Of a DNA stretch of 15,416 nt, positions 7,481 through 14,258 are shown piece by piece (the stretch's first letter is position 1; every line of letters starts with the position of its first letter). A model generated the notes under the pieces. The model was given only the letters and a program-made list of their open reading frames with translations. It had not been told where the DNA came from and did no database searches. The stretch covers positions 1-15,416 of the forward strand of contig DXLM01000070.1 of the NCBI GenBank assembly GCA_019414725.1. The letters are read 5' to 3'. Origin of the DNA: Bacteroides sp. Lineage in GTDB: Bacteria > Bacteroidota > Bacteroidia > Bacteroidales > Bacteroidaceae. The position numbers were made by a program, and so were the translations under genes.

Positions 7481-8248
7481 CTATAAATCTTTCAGCAACC
7501 TTCCTTTGTATTGTCCTTTTTTCCCGGTCATCTTTCCATATTCCACTGCATGTACCGGACAAACATGGTAACAAGCCAGACATTGAGTACAGTTACCTCC
7601 CCAAACGGGACGATCCGTCACTGTTATATTGCCCACAGGACAAACCTTCTCACACTTCTTACAACCAATGCAGGCTTCCGTTGCATGAAAAGGCTTGGGA
7701 GACATCAGAAAAGCATTGAAAAGAGGGCGCAGCAAATAGGATTTAGTAAATGGAAGCGCACCTTCATGACAATTATATTGTTTCATTTGAGCCCTTGATG
7801 TAATTTCTTCGTTGATAAAACGCACACGGGCAACAGCATTCTGTACTTTCTGGGTTTCTATATCTTTATCATCTACATCAAAACCGGGCAAAGAAACATA
7901 CGTATTCGGCATAGTAACCGAATAGCCGGCAACACATTGCCAACCTTTCCGGGTAACGGCAGAAGAAAAAATTTGTGCAGTCCGGCCTGTATCATCTCCG
8001 CAAGTACAGACAAAGAAAAGGTATCCCGGCTTATCCAACTTTAGCTGATGAATAAAACGAAGTACTATCTTGGGAGGTCCCCATGCATATACAGGAAAAA
8101 CAAAACCTACTTTTTCCCCTTCTTTCAGCTTATACGCTTTGTTCCTGTCTATTTCCATAGCTATGGACAACAATTCCTCATTCTGTCCTTCCGCCAGCTG
8201 CCTTGCCACCCAAGCCGAATTACCTGTACCTGAAAAATAAAATATCAT
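7481..8248 (-). CDS. EFR1-type flavodoxin/2x[4Fe-4S] ferredoxin fusion
   Basis: A 255-residue cytoplasmic redox protein. Residues 1-150 form a flavodoxin-like domain that begins at once with the FMN phosphate loop FSGTGNS (5-11); WGPPK (56-60) and CTCGDDTGR (81-89) follow. The C-terminus carries two [4Fe-4S] sites: C193, C196, C199, C203 and C220, C223, C226, C230, both in the CxxCxxCxxxCP pattern. This is the EFR1 ferredoxin layout; the electron partners are unknown. The frame stays open 138 nt further upstream. I chose the Met at 8248 because family members begin exactly there (MIFYFSGTGNS), and because the longer version would run through a hairpin terminator and the 3' half of a structured RNA. 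No -7 box is visible between that terminator and the ATG. Expression may therefore come from readthrough of the RNA, and the gene may be controlled there. Confidence 0.88.
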   Translation of the reverse strand: MIFYFSGTGNSAWVARQLAEGQNEELLSIAMEIDRNKAYKLKEGEKVGFVFPVYAWGPPKIVLRFIHQLKLDKPGYLFFVCTCGDDTGRTAQIFSSAVTRKGWQCVAGYSVTMPNTYVSLPGFDVDDKDIETQKVQNAVARVRFINEEITSRAQMKQYNCHEGALPFTKSYLLRPLFNAFLMSPKPFHATEACIGCKKCEKVCPVGNITVTDRPVWGGNCTQCLACYHVCPVHAVEYGKMTGKKGQYKGRLLKDL

Positions 8249-8265
8249 ATCCGTACTATTTTTAT

Positions 8266-8302
8266 AAAAAGAAGCGATGCTAATCTTTTGAATTAGCATC
8301 GC
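8266..8302 (-). terminator. Intrinsic terminator of the structured RNA
   Basis: Seen: perfect 11-bp arms GCGATGCTAAT (8274-8284) and ATTAGCATCGC (8292-8302) around a 7-base loop. On the minus strand TTCTTTTTAT follows. It ends about 18 nt before the ATG of the ferredoxin gene. An upstream segment of the RNA (UAGCAU, 8389-8394) is complementary to six bases of its 5' arm (8294-8299), so an antiterminator pairing is conceivable. Confidence 0.88.
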
Positions 8303-8502
8303 CTTATAATGAAGCCGCACCAGTGATGCGATGAAACTCCGAATGACAGGTTTTGAGTGCTCTCCTCCTTTGTAATCCACCGGCATAAATGCTACCCGAA
8401 GGCGTGGCCCGCCATTGGAAGATGAAGCTATGTCTCGGTTTTCAGATTAGTTTGATGAGTTTCCCAATCCAACTAATGCGGCTCGCTTTTCATCTCTTTC
8501 CG
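8266..8502 (-). ncRNA. Structured RNA, probably Bacteroidales-1 type
   Basis: Seen: on the minus strand a Bacteroidetes promoter (-7 TATATTTG at 8508-8515; TTG at 8536-8538, 20-nt spacer) predicts a start near 8502. About 237 nt later comes an intrinsic terminator. The two ends of the body pair over 12 bp: 8472-8483 (AGCCGCAUUAGU) with 8313-8324 (ACUGGUGCGGCU), two of them G-U. Inside are small hairpins such as GGCG/CGCC, CCAC/GUGG around 8362-8407 and GAUU/AAUC near the 5' side. No open frame with coding character covers it. Known, from memory: the Bacteroidales-1 RNA motif lies beside rplT and carries its own promoter; here the RNA is directly downstream of rplT on the same strand. I do not see RNase P, tmRNA or SRP signatures. 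A cis-acting leader of the ferredoxin gene 18 nt downstream is the main alternative. Boundaries are estimates. Confidence 0.7.
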
Positions 8503-8507
8503 TATGA

Positions 8508-8538
8508 CAAATATACGTCCTTTTTATGATATAAACAA
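8508..8538 (-). promoter_or_regulatory. Promoter of the structured RNA
   Basis: The minus strand shows TTG (8536-8538), a 20-nt spacer, then TATATTTG (8508-8515). Both elements and the spacing fit the primary sigma (sigma-ABfr type) promoter of Bacteroidetes. This is the most complete promoter in the window. It lies downstream of the rplT terminator, so the RNA is independent of the ribosomal operon. Confidence 0.75.
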
Positions 8539-8647
8539 GAGTATAGCAGAATTTGTTTGTTAAAAATAATAAGCAAGAAAATAACTCTCTGTAATTCTGC
8601 TTATTGTTGTTTCCATTTATTAAGGAAACATCACAAGGCATCCGCAA

Positions 8648-8680
8648 TAAAAAAGAGCAACCTCGTAGAGATTGCTCTTT
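8648..8680 (-). terminator. Terminator after rplT
   Basis: Seen: arms AAAGAGCAA (8652-8660) and TTGCTCTTT (8672-8680) with an 11-base loop, 33 nt beyond the rplT stop. On the minus strand the hairpin runs into TTTTTT. It closes the infC-rpmI-rplT unit. The stretch from here to the RNA promoter holds nothing else I can name. Confidence 0.85.
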
Positions 8681-8712
8681 CATAAATCTTTATATCGCCG
8701 TTTACAGAAGAA

Positions 8713-9063
8713 TTAAGCAGCTTTTGCTTTAGCAACAATTGCTTTGAATGCTTCCGGATGGTTCATAGCTAAATCAGCTAACACCTTACGGTTGATTTCG
8801 ATACCTGCTTTGTGCAATGCACCCATCAATTTAGAATAAGACATTCCTTCTAGACGAGCGGCAGCGTTGATACGCTGAATCCACAAAGCGCGGAAATTAC
8901 GTTTCTTGTTCTTACGGTCACGGTATGCGTAGGTCAAACCTTTTTCCCAAGTGTTTTTTGCTACTGTCCATACATTCTTTCTTGCACCAAAGTAACCTTT
9001 GGTAAGACCTAAAATTTTCTTTCTTCTTGCTCTAGAAGCAACATGATTTACTGATCTTGGCAT
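8713..9063 (-). CDS. rplT: 50S ribosomal protein L20
   Basis: A 116-residue large-subunit protein that binds 23S rRNA and is needed early in 50S assembly. The typical basic N-terminus (MPRSVNHVASRARRKKILG) and the conserved stretch GYFGARKNVWTVAKNTWEKG (23-42) are present, followed by YAYRDRKNKKRNFRALWIQRIN (46-67), in which RNFRALWI is the family signature. The length is normal (about 115-120). It is the last gene of the infC-rpmI-rplT cluster, with a terminator 33 nt beyond its stop codon. The 111-nt spacer between rpmI and rplT is long for this cluster and may hold a regulatory site; in other bacteria L20 or IF3 products control this operon. Confidence 0.98.
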   Translation of the reverse strand: MPRSVNHVASRARRKKILGLTKGYFGARKNVWTVAKNTWEKGLTYAYRDRKNKKRNFRALWIQRINAAARLEGMSYSKLMGALHKAGIEINRKVLADLAMNHPEAFKAIVAKAKAA

Positions 9064-9089
9064 AGTTTTAATTCTTTTTGAATGTTAGC

Positions 9090-9102
9090 GCCACTGTTTC
9101 AC
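9090..9102 (-). repeat. Small hairpin in the rpmI-rplT spacer
   Basis: On the minus strand TTCAC-CGT-GTGAA forms a 5-bp stem with a 3-base loop about 27 nt before the rplT start. It is not followed by a T run, so it is not a terminator. It could be part of an L20 binding site, but a stem this short can arise by chance. Confidence 0.3.
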
Positions 9103-9174
9103 ACGGTGAACTTAAAGCTAAAGACATTCGGTTAATACTTTAAATAATACGTTTACGCTTTCGTTGTTTTTAGA

Positions 9175-9372
9175 TTACTTCATGCAAAGCAATTCCTTAA
9201 CCTGATCCAAGTTAGCATTAGCTACTAGACCTGAGTGTACAAGGTTTCTTTTCTGCTTTTTAGTCTTCTTAGTCAAAATATGACTGTGAAAAGCGTGCTT
9301 TCTTTTGATTTTACCTGTTCCGGTAAGAACGAATCTTTTTTTAGAACCGGAGTTAGTCTTGATCTTTGGCAT
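9175..9372 (-). CDS. rpmI: 50S ribosomal protein L35
   Basis: A 65-residue, very basic large-subunit protein. The family pattern is complete: MPKIKTNSGSKKRFVLTGTG (1-20), KIKRKHAFHSHILTKKTKKQKR (21-42), and a C-terminal hydrophobic end around LVHSG and VKELLCMK. The length matches the usual 64-66 residues. It lies 71 nt after infC and 111 nt before rplT on the same strand, the universal IF3-L35-L20 order. The spacer upstream contains a 7-bp inverted repeat (9408-9432) but no recognisable promoter, so it is probably transcribed with infC. Confidence 0.97.
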   Translation of the reverse strand: MPKIKTNSGSKKRFVLTGTGKIKRKHAFHSHILTKKTKKQKRNLVHSGLVANANLDQVKELLCMK

Positions 9373-9407
9373 CTTGTTTTTAATTTTAAATTATTATTCA
9401 AATGGTG

Positions 9408-9432
9408 GTAACGCACTATACCGGCGCGTTAC
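9408..9432 (-). repeat. Inverted repeat in the infC-rpmI spacer
   Basis: Seen: GTAACGC (9408-9414) and GCGTTAC (9426-9432), perfect 7-bp arms with an 11-base loop, about 36 nt before the rpmI start. On the minus strand it is followed by CACCATTTG, not by a T run, so it is unlikely to terminate. A role in translation control or RNA processing of rpmI is possible. Confidence 0.5.
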
Positions 9433-9443
9433 GCACTCTTTTT

Positions 9444-10040
9444 TTATTCTTTTGTTTCTACTGCCTTTTTCGGATTTTCCTTTTTAGCAGTATCCGTTTC
9501 TGCCTTCTTCGGAGAGCCCGCTTTCTTCGGAGCCAAAGAAATAGTCATTCTCTTACCTTCCAACAAGGGCATCTGCTCTACTTTTGCATATTCTTCCAAG
9601 TCATTCGCAAAACGAAGCAACAATACTTCGCCTTGTTCTTTGAAAAGAATGGAACGACCTTTAAAGAACACATATGCTTTCACCTTGTCTCCGTCCTGCA
9701 AGAATCCGATGGCATGTTTCAACTTGAAGTTGTAGTCATGATCATCTGTTTGAGGTCCGAAACGGATTTCCTTTACGTTTACCTTTACCTGTTTAGCCTT
9801 TTGTTCCTTTTGACGTTTCTTTAATTGATAAAGAAATTTAGAATAATCAATAATTCTACAAACTGGAGGAACAGCATTGGGTGAAATTTCAACTAGGTCA
9901 GCCTCATGATCCTCAGCCATTTTTAAAGCTTGAGCTATCGGATAAACTGCCGATTCTACATCGTCGCCCACAATGCGGACTTCTTTGGCACGAATCTGTT
10001 CATTGATTCTGTGTTGCCCTTTTAAACTGTCATTCTTCAT
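9444..10040 (-). CDS. infC: Translation initiation factor IF-3
   Basis: A 198-residue factor that binds the 30S subunit, keeps it apart from 50S and checks start-codon pairing. The N-terminal domain shows HRINEQIRAKEVRIVGDDVE (10-29) and ALKMAEDHEADLVEISPNAVPPVCRIIDYSKFLYQ. A basic linker rich in Lys/Gln (KKRQKEQKAKQVKVNVKEIRFG) leads to the C-terminal domain (HDYNFKLKHAIGFLQDGDKVKAYVFFKGR). The last 27 residues or so are a Lys/Ala/Glu-rich tail (SPKKAETDTAKKENPKKA) beyond the normal end of IF3; such tails occur in Bacteroidetes members. The start is an ordinary ATG at 10040, not the AUU or other rare start used for autoregulation in Escherichia coli. A 115-nt spacer separates it from thrS. 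Confidence 0.97.
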   Translation of the reverse strand: MKNDSLKGQHRINEQIRAKEVRIVGDDVESAVYPIAQALKMAEDHEADLVEISPNAVPPVCRIIDYSKFLYQLKKRQKEQKAKQVKVNVKEIRFGPQTDDHDYNFKLKHAIGFLQDGDKVKAYVFFKGRSILFKEQGEVLLLRFANDLEEYAKVEQMPLLEGKRMTISLAPKKAGSPKKAETDTAKKENPKKAVETKE

Positions 10041-10101
10041 TAAAAAACTTTTAGTTCCTGTTTGTTTCTTCTTATTTTAATTAGTATTTCTTTATCTTAA
10101 C

Positions 10102-10141
10102 GCAAAAGAATACATAAAGGTTTAACAATGCGCTCTTTTGC
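10102..10141 (-). repeat. Inverted repeat upstream of infC
   Basis: Seen: GCAAAAGA (10102-10109 on the plus strand) and TCTTTTGC (10134-10141), perfect 8-bp arms with a 24-base loop, in the 115-nt thrS-infC spacer. No T run follows on the minus strand. Either the spacer is a leader element for infC, or the repeat is a chance A/T-rich pairing. A -7-like TTCTTTTG overlaps one arm but misses one consensus base. Confidence 0.35.
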
Positions 10142-10155
10142 AAACGGCTGCAAAG

Positions 10156-12096
10156 TTACCATTTATTTATCATATTAGAAACTTCTTCGGCAAGATTTTT
10201 TCCGAATTCTTCTATTTTCATGGTTCCTTTGTCGCCTTCGCCCTGCTTGCGGACTGCAACTTCACCGTTTTCAGCTTCTTTCTCGCCTACAATCAACATG
10301 TAAGGAATACGCTTCATTTCATTGTCACGAATCTTACGGCCGATTTTTTCATTACGGTCATCCACAATAGCACGAACATCGAATTTTCTCAGTTCCGCTT
10401 TCACTTGTTCCGCATACTCATTGAATTTCTCAGAAATAGGCAGAATAGCTACCTGGTCAGGAGTCAGCCACAGCGGGAATTTACCGGCAGTATGCTCAAT
10501 CAATACGGCAACAAAACGTTCCATTGATCCGAAAGGCGCACGGTGAATCATTACCGGACGATGCTTTTGGTTATCTGAGCCCATATATTCCAACTGGAAG
10601 CGTTCGGGCAAGTTGTAGTCTACCTGAATTGTTCCCAATTGCCAGCGACGACCGATAGCGTCTTTCACCATAAAGTCCAATTTAGGACCATAGAATGCAG
10701 CCTCACCATATTCCACTTTCGCAGTCAGGCCTTTTTCTTCGCAAGCTTCAATAATGGCCTGTTCGGCTTTTTCCCAATTCTCATCGCTACCGATGTACTT
10801 TTCGCGGTTCACCTTGTCACGAAGAGAAATCTGAGCTTCCACATTCTCAAAATTCATAGACTTGAACACAATGTTGATGATATCCATCACGCGAAGGAAT
10901 TCTTCCTTCACTTGGTCGGGACGACAGAACAAGTGAGCATCATCTTGTGTAAAACTGCGCACACGGGTCAGTCCGTGCAATTCACCACTTTGTTCGTAGC
11001 GGCATACGGTTCCGAATTCCGCGATACGCAACGGCAGGTCCTTATAAGAACGTGGAGAATTCTTATAAATCATACAGTGATGAGGACAGTTCATCGGTTT
11101 CAGGAAATATTCTTCCCCTTCTTCGGGTGTATGAATAGGCTGGAACGAGTCCTTACCGTACTTAGCGTAGTGTCCGGAAGTGATATACAGGTTCTTGTTG
11201 CCAATAGGCGGACACATTACTTCCTGATAATCATAACGGGCCTGGATACGGCGCAAGAAATCCTGCAAACGGATACGCAAGGCAGTACCTTTCGGCAACC
11301 ACATGGGAAGTCCCTTGCCCACCATATCGGTAAACATGAACAAATCCATTTCCTTACCTATCTTACGATGGTCGCGTTTCTTGGCTTCTTCCAGCATTAC
11401 CAGATATTCGTCCAGCATTTTCTTCTTCGGGAAAGTTATACCATAAATACGTGTCATCTGCTTGCGGTCTTCCTGTCCTCTCCAATAAGCACCGGCTACA
11501 GAAAGCAGCTTGATAGCTTTGATAGGAGCGGTAGAGGTCAAGTGAGGACCACGGCAAAGGTCGGTAAACGCACCTTGTGTATAAGTGGTGATGTGTCCAT
11601 CCTCCAGTTCGGAAATCAATTCACATTTATAAGTCTCACCTCTTTCACCGAATTTCTTCAACGCATCCTCTTTAGCGATGCTCTGACGCACCAATATCTC
11701 TTTCTTTGCAGCCAACTCGGCCATCTTGGCCTCGATAGCGGGTAGATCTGCTTCCTTAATGATTGCTTCACCCGGGTCTACATCATAGTAAAAACCGTTT
11801 TCAATGGCCGGACCGATACCAAACTGAATGCCCGGATAAAGTTCTTGCAATGCTTCGGCCAGCAAGTGGGCACTAGTATGCCAGAAAGCATGTTTGCCCT
11901 GTTCGTCTTCCCATTTATAAAGAACGAAGTTTGCATCTTCATTGATAGGGCGAGATAAATCAATCGTTTCACCGTTCACGCCACAAGCTAAAACATCTTG
12001 TGCCAGCCGTGAACTGATACTTTCTGCAATCTGCAGACCAGTAACTCCTTCGTTATATTCGCGAACGGAGCCGTCGGGGAATGTTATCTTTATCAT
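10156..12096 (-). CDS. thrS: Threonyl-tRNA synthetase
   Basis: A 646-residue class II synthetase that charges tRNA(Thr) with threonine. Domains in order: TGS (1-61); the editing domain that removes mis-attached serine, with HTSAH (73-77) and CRGPH (181-185); the catalytic core (about 245-540); and the anticodon-binding domain (about 545-640, TPDQVAILPISEKF). The three zinc ligands expected for substrate selection are C337 (MNCPHHC), H388 (DDAHLF) and H518 (MIHRA). Motif 2 lies around 357-392 (RIAEFGTVCRYEQSGELHG and RSFTQDDAH) and motif 3 around 519-535 (RAPFGSMERF). The length is normal and both editing and synthetic sites look intact. It follows the TPR gene by 80 nt and has its own -7 box at 12128-12135. 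No T-box leader is present. Confidence 0.98.
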   Translation of the reverse strand: MIKITFPDGSVREYNEGVTGLQIAESISSRLAQDVLACGVNGETIDLSRPINEDANFVLYKWEDEQGKHAFWHTSAHLLAEALQELYPGIQFGIGPAIENGFYYDVDPGEAIIKEADLPAIEAKMAELAAKKEILVRQSIAKEDALKKFGERGETYKCELISELEDGHITTYTQGAFTDLCRGPHLTSTAPIKAIKLLSVAGAYWRGQEDRKQMTRIYGITFPKKKMLDEYLVMLEEAKKRDHRKIGKEMDLFMFTDMVGKGLPMWLPKGTALRIRLQDFLRRIQARYDYQEVMCPPIGNKNLYITSGHYAKYGKDSFQPIHTPEEGEEYFLKPMNCPHHCMIYKNSPRSYKDLPLRIAEFGTVCRYEQSGELHGLTRVRSFTQDDAHLFCRPDQVKEEFLRVMDIINIVFKSMNFENVEAQISLRDKVNREKYIGSDENWEKAEQAIIEACEEKGLTAKVEYGEAAFYGPKLDFMVKDAIGRRWQLGTIQVDYNLPERFQLEYMGSDNQKHRPVMIHRAPFGSMERFVAVLIEHTAGKFPLWLTPDQVAILPISEKFNEYAEQVKAELRKFDVRAIVDDRNEKIGRKIRDNEMKRIPYMLIVGEKEAENGEVAVRKQGEGDKGTMKIEEFGKNLAEEVSNMINKW

Positions 12097-12127
12097 AATC
12101 TTCTATTTATATTCTATCTTGAGGATG

Positions 12128-12135
12128 CAAAAATA
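12128..12135 (-). promoter_or_regulatory. -7 box for thrS
   Basis: The minus strand reads TATTTTTG, a TAnnTTTG match, 31 nt before the thrS ATG. No clear TTG at -33. It implies that thrS can be transcribed apart from the upstream TPR gene. Confidence 0.5.
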
Positions 12136-12176
12136 ACGAAATCTTTTTGACTTATCCTCTTTTTAGCAAAAAAATG

Positions 12177-14186
12177 TTATTCTTTTCGTTCCGTAAAGCG
12201 TTTGATGATATTGTAAGCAGAGAAAAGCCCCAACTCACCTGCTTTACTCAGGTCCTGTATACCTTGCCTGTTGTTACCCAAGAAAATATGTGTCAAGCCG
12301 CGATTGAAATAAGCATCCGCAAATTTAGGATCCAACTGGATGGCTCTGTCATAATCAACAATTGCCGCACGATAGTCTTTCAAGATAGAAAGCACATTAC
12401 CTCTATTATAATAAGCATAGACAAAATCCGGAGCCAGCTCAATCACCTTGTCCAAATCGCGCTTTACCATTTCATAGTCCGCAGCTTTCACTGCACTCTT
12501 CTCTCCCGGACCGGCTTTCAAATCATACTCTTTTTCCATCTTCTGGTATTCCAGCTGCTTATAACGGATGAGAGCACGGTTGAAATAAACCGGGAAGAAA
12601 TGATCTTCTATAATAATAGCCTGATTCAAATCTTCAATGGCACTTGCAAAATCCTGCACCAGATAAAAGTCCAATGAACGTGCAAAACGTTTGTTCACAT
12701 CATTCGGATCAGCCACAATGGCAGCAGTCTGTTCGTCAATGGATGCAAAATGTTTTGTAGCTTGTTCTTCCGTCAGAGGAGCTTCCTCATTAGTTATAAT
12801 CAGACGGCCGGGAAGTACTTTCTGATTATTCAATGTTTCAATGAACTTATAATAGTTGACCTGCCGTTTCACATCATCGTGCTTTTCATAATAGGTAAGC
12901 ACGAACATGGGCTGGGGAACAATATTCACATTCTTATCCTGCACGCGTCCACGATAGTCACTCTTATATTTTTCTTCTCCCTCTTCGTTGTCGGCAACCA
13001 CTATCTTACGATAGTTGTTCATGTTCTTGTCGGACTTCTTACGGGTTTTATTATTCTCCGTATTATCGGCAGTCTGCTTATTAGGATCTACTCCGTTCTG
13101 TTTATCCAGCTGTGCTTTCAACACCTTGAATTCATCTGCATCAGCACCTTTCACATCCCCTATTTTCCTACGCGCCTGCGCTCTGTACTGATATCCCAGC
13201 AAGAAATTGGGATATTCATTTATCACCGTAGAATAATCTTTAATTGCCCCTTTATAATCTCCTGTCTGATCCAACAACAGACCACGGTTGAAAATAGCCA
13301 TCATATTGTCGGGCTCCATTTCGATAACAAAATTAAAGTCTTGAATAGCCCGGTTGTCATCGCCTACTTGTGCACGTAACAAGCCCCGGTTATAATGGCC
13401 GATGAAATTATTGGGATCAATATCCAATGCAATATCATAGTCACTCATCGCTCCTCTCAGGTTATTCTGATGGTAACGGGCCAAAGCACGGTTGATATAA
13501 ACACCTGAATTCCGGGTGGACAGACGGATGGCATGATCAAAATCGGCTTCCGCATCTTTATATCTCTGCTGTTGCAGACGAAGGATAGCACGGCTGGCCC
13601 ATGTATCTGCATCATAACGGTCTATTTCAATCGCCTTGCCAAAGTCTTTTTCGGCAGCCAAAGTATCTTTCTGCTTCAAATCCACCTCACCACGCATCAA
13701 ATAGGCCTTTGTATATCGGGGGGAAATGGCGATCAGCTTATCCAGATCATTCTTCGCCCCCTTATAATCCTCCTGTCTGATACGGCAAAGGGCCATATTA
13801 TGCCATACCCCTATGTTCTCAGGATCAAACTCCAACGCCTTGGTATAATCTTCTATAGCTCCTGCAAAATTATTCTGCTGGATCCGTGCCAATCCACGCA
13901 CCTGATAAGCACTTACCACAAACGGATTCCTCTCAATAGCTTCCGAACAATCACTCTCCGCCCCCTGAAAATCATCCAAATTTATCTTCGCCAGACCTCT
14001 ATAGAAATAAGGATCAGACAAATAAGGCTTTGCATTAATCACCTGATTGAAATATTGAATCGAAAGGACATAATCCTCAAAATAAAGCGCATTACGCCCT
14101 ATCGCCATCACCCTGTCCGTATTTATCTGTGCCGAAGCCACTACAGGGAACATTATTAATAATGTATAGAGTATCCGTTTTATCAT
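12177..14186 (-). CDS. Exported TPR-repeat protein
   Basis: A protein of 669 residues from the chosen start. A signal peptide (MIKRILYTLLIMFPVVASAQ) sends it out of the cytoplasm. I prefer this Met at 14186 to one ten codons earlier, because the extra residues (GKPYFYKYK) would only lengthen the charged end. The first half (about 25-365) holds about ten tetratricopeptide repeats, with units such as YFNQVINAKPYLSDPYFYRGLAKINLDDF and GVYINRALARYHQNNLRGA. A charged Asn/Lys/Glu-rich linker (about 370-425) follows, then a non-repeat segment (VPQPMFVLTYYEKHDDVKRQVNYYKFIETLNNQ). A second TPR block (about 505-655) contains AYYNRGNVLSILKDYRAAIVDYDRAIQLDP. TPR proteins are protein-binding scaffolds; no enzymatic domain is seen and the partner is unknown. 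It sits between def and thrS, with a hairpin but no promoter visible upstream, so it is probably transcribed from ruvX-def. Confidence 0.9.
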   Translation of the reverse strand: MIKRILYTLLIMFPVVASAQINTDRVMAIGRNALYFEDYVLSIQYFNQVINAKPYLSDPYFYRGLAKINLDDFQGAESDCSEAIERNPFVVSAYQVRGLARIQQNNFAGAIEDYTKALEFDPENIGVWHNMALCRIRQEDYKGAKNDLDKLIAISPRYTKAYLMRGEVDLKQKDTLAAEKDFGKAIEIDRYDADTWASRAILRLQQQRYKDAEADFDHAIRLSTRNSGVYINRALARYHQNNLRGAMSDYDIALDIDPNNFIGHYNRGLLRAQVGDDNRAIQDFNFVIEMEPDNMMAIFNRGLLLDQTGDYKGAIKDYSTVINEYPNFLLGYQYRAQARRKIGDVKGADADEFKVLKAQLDKQNGVDPNKQTADNTENNKTRKKSDKNMNNYRKIVVADNEEGEEKYKSDYRGRVQDKNVNIVPQPMFVLTYYEKHDDVKRQVNYYKFIETLNNQKVLPGRLIITNEEAPLTEEQATKHFASIDEQTAAIVADPNDVNKRFARSLDFYLVQDFASAIEDLNQAIIIEDHFFPVYFNRALIRYKQLEYQKMEKEYDLKAGPGEKSAVKAADYEMVKRDLDKVIELAPDFVYAYYNRGNVLSILKDYRAAIVDYDRAIQLDPKFADAYFNRGLTHIFLGNNRQGIQDLSKAGELGLFSAYNIIKRFTERKE

Positions 14187-14218
14187 TTTGTATTTATAAA
14201 AATACGGTTTTCCCACAA

Positions 14219-14238
14219 ATGCGCCACTGGTGGCGCAT
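14219..14238 (-). repeat. Hairpin in the def-TPR spacer
   Basis: Seen: arms ATGCGCCAC (14219-14227) and GTGGCGCAT (14230-14238), perfect 9-bp arms separated by TG. In RNA a GC-rich stem of eight pairs with a tetraloop would form. It is followed on the minus strand by TTTGTGGG, too short a T run for a clear terminator. It lies 20 nt after the def stop and 32 nt before the TPR start, so it may partly end, stabilise or process the def transcript. Confidence 0.7.
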
Positions 14239-14258
14239 AGATCAAAATTGCGGAGTTA

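Noticed and set aside
8249..8386. N-terminal extension of the ferredoxin gene by 46 codons
   Set aside because: It runs through the perfect terminator at 8274-8302 and the closing stem of the structured RNA, and family members start at MIFYFSGTGNS.
8313..8483. 6S RNA, tmRNA, RNase P RNA, SRP RNA or a known riboswitch
   Set aside because: I found none of the conserved cores I know for these classes (for example the RNase P GAGGAAAGUCC core or the cobalamin box), though a covariance search is needed to exclude 6S-like forms.
8447..8683. 78-codon open frame on the minus strand downstream of rplT
   Set aside because: It covers the rplT terminator, the RNA promoter and the RNA 5' end; its composition is Cys- and Asn-rich and it shows no known domain.
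10639..11745. 368-codon open frame on the plus strand
   Set aside because: It lies antisense inside thrS, whose domains and catalytic residues are complete; the reading is a by-product of thrS codon use.
14187..14216. Ten-codon longer start of the TPR protein
   Set aside because: The Met at 14186 gives a textbook signal peptide; the extension adds only GKPYFYKYK and begins 3 nt after the hairpin at 14219-14238.
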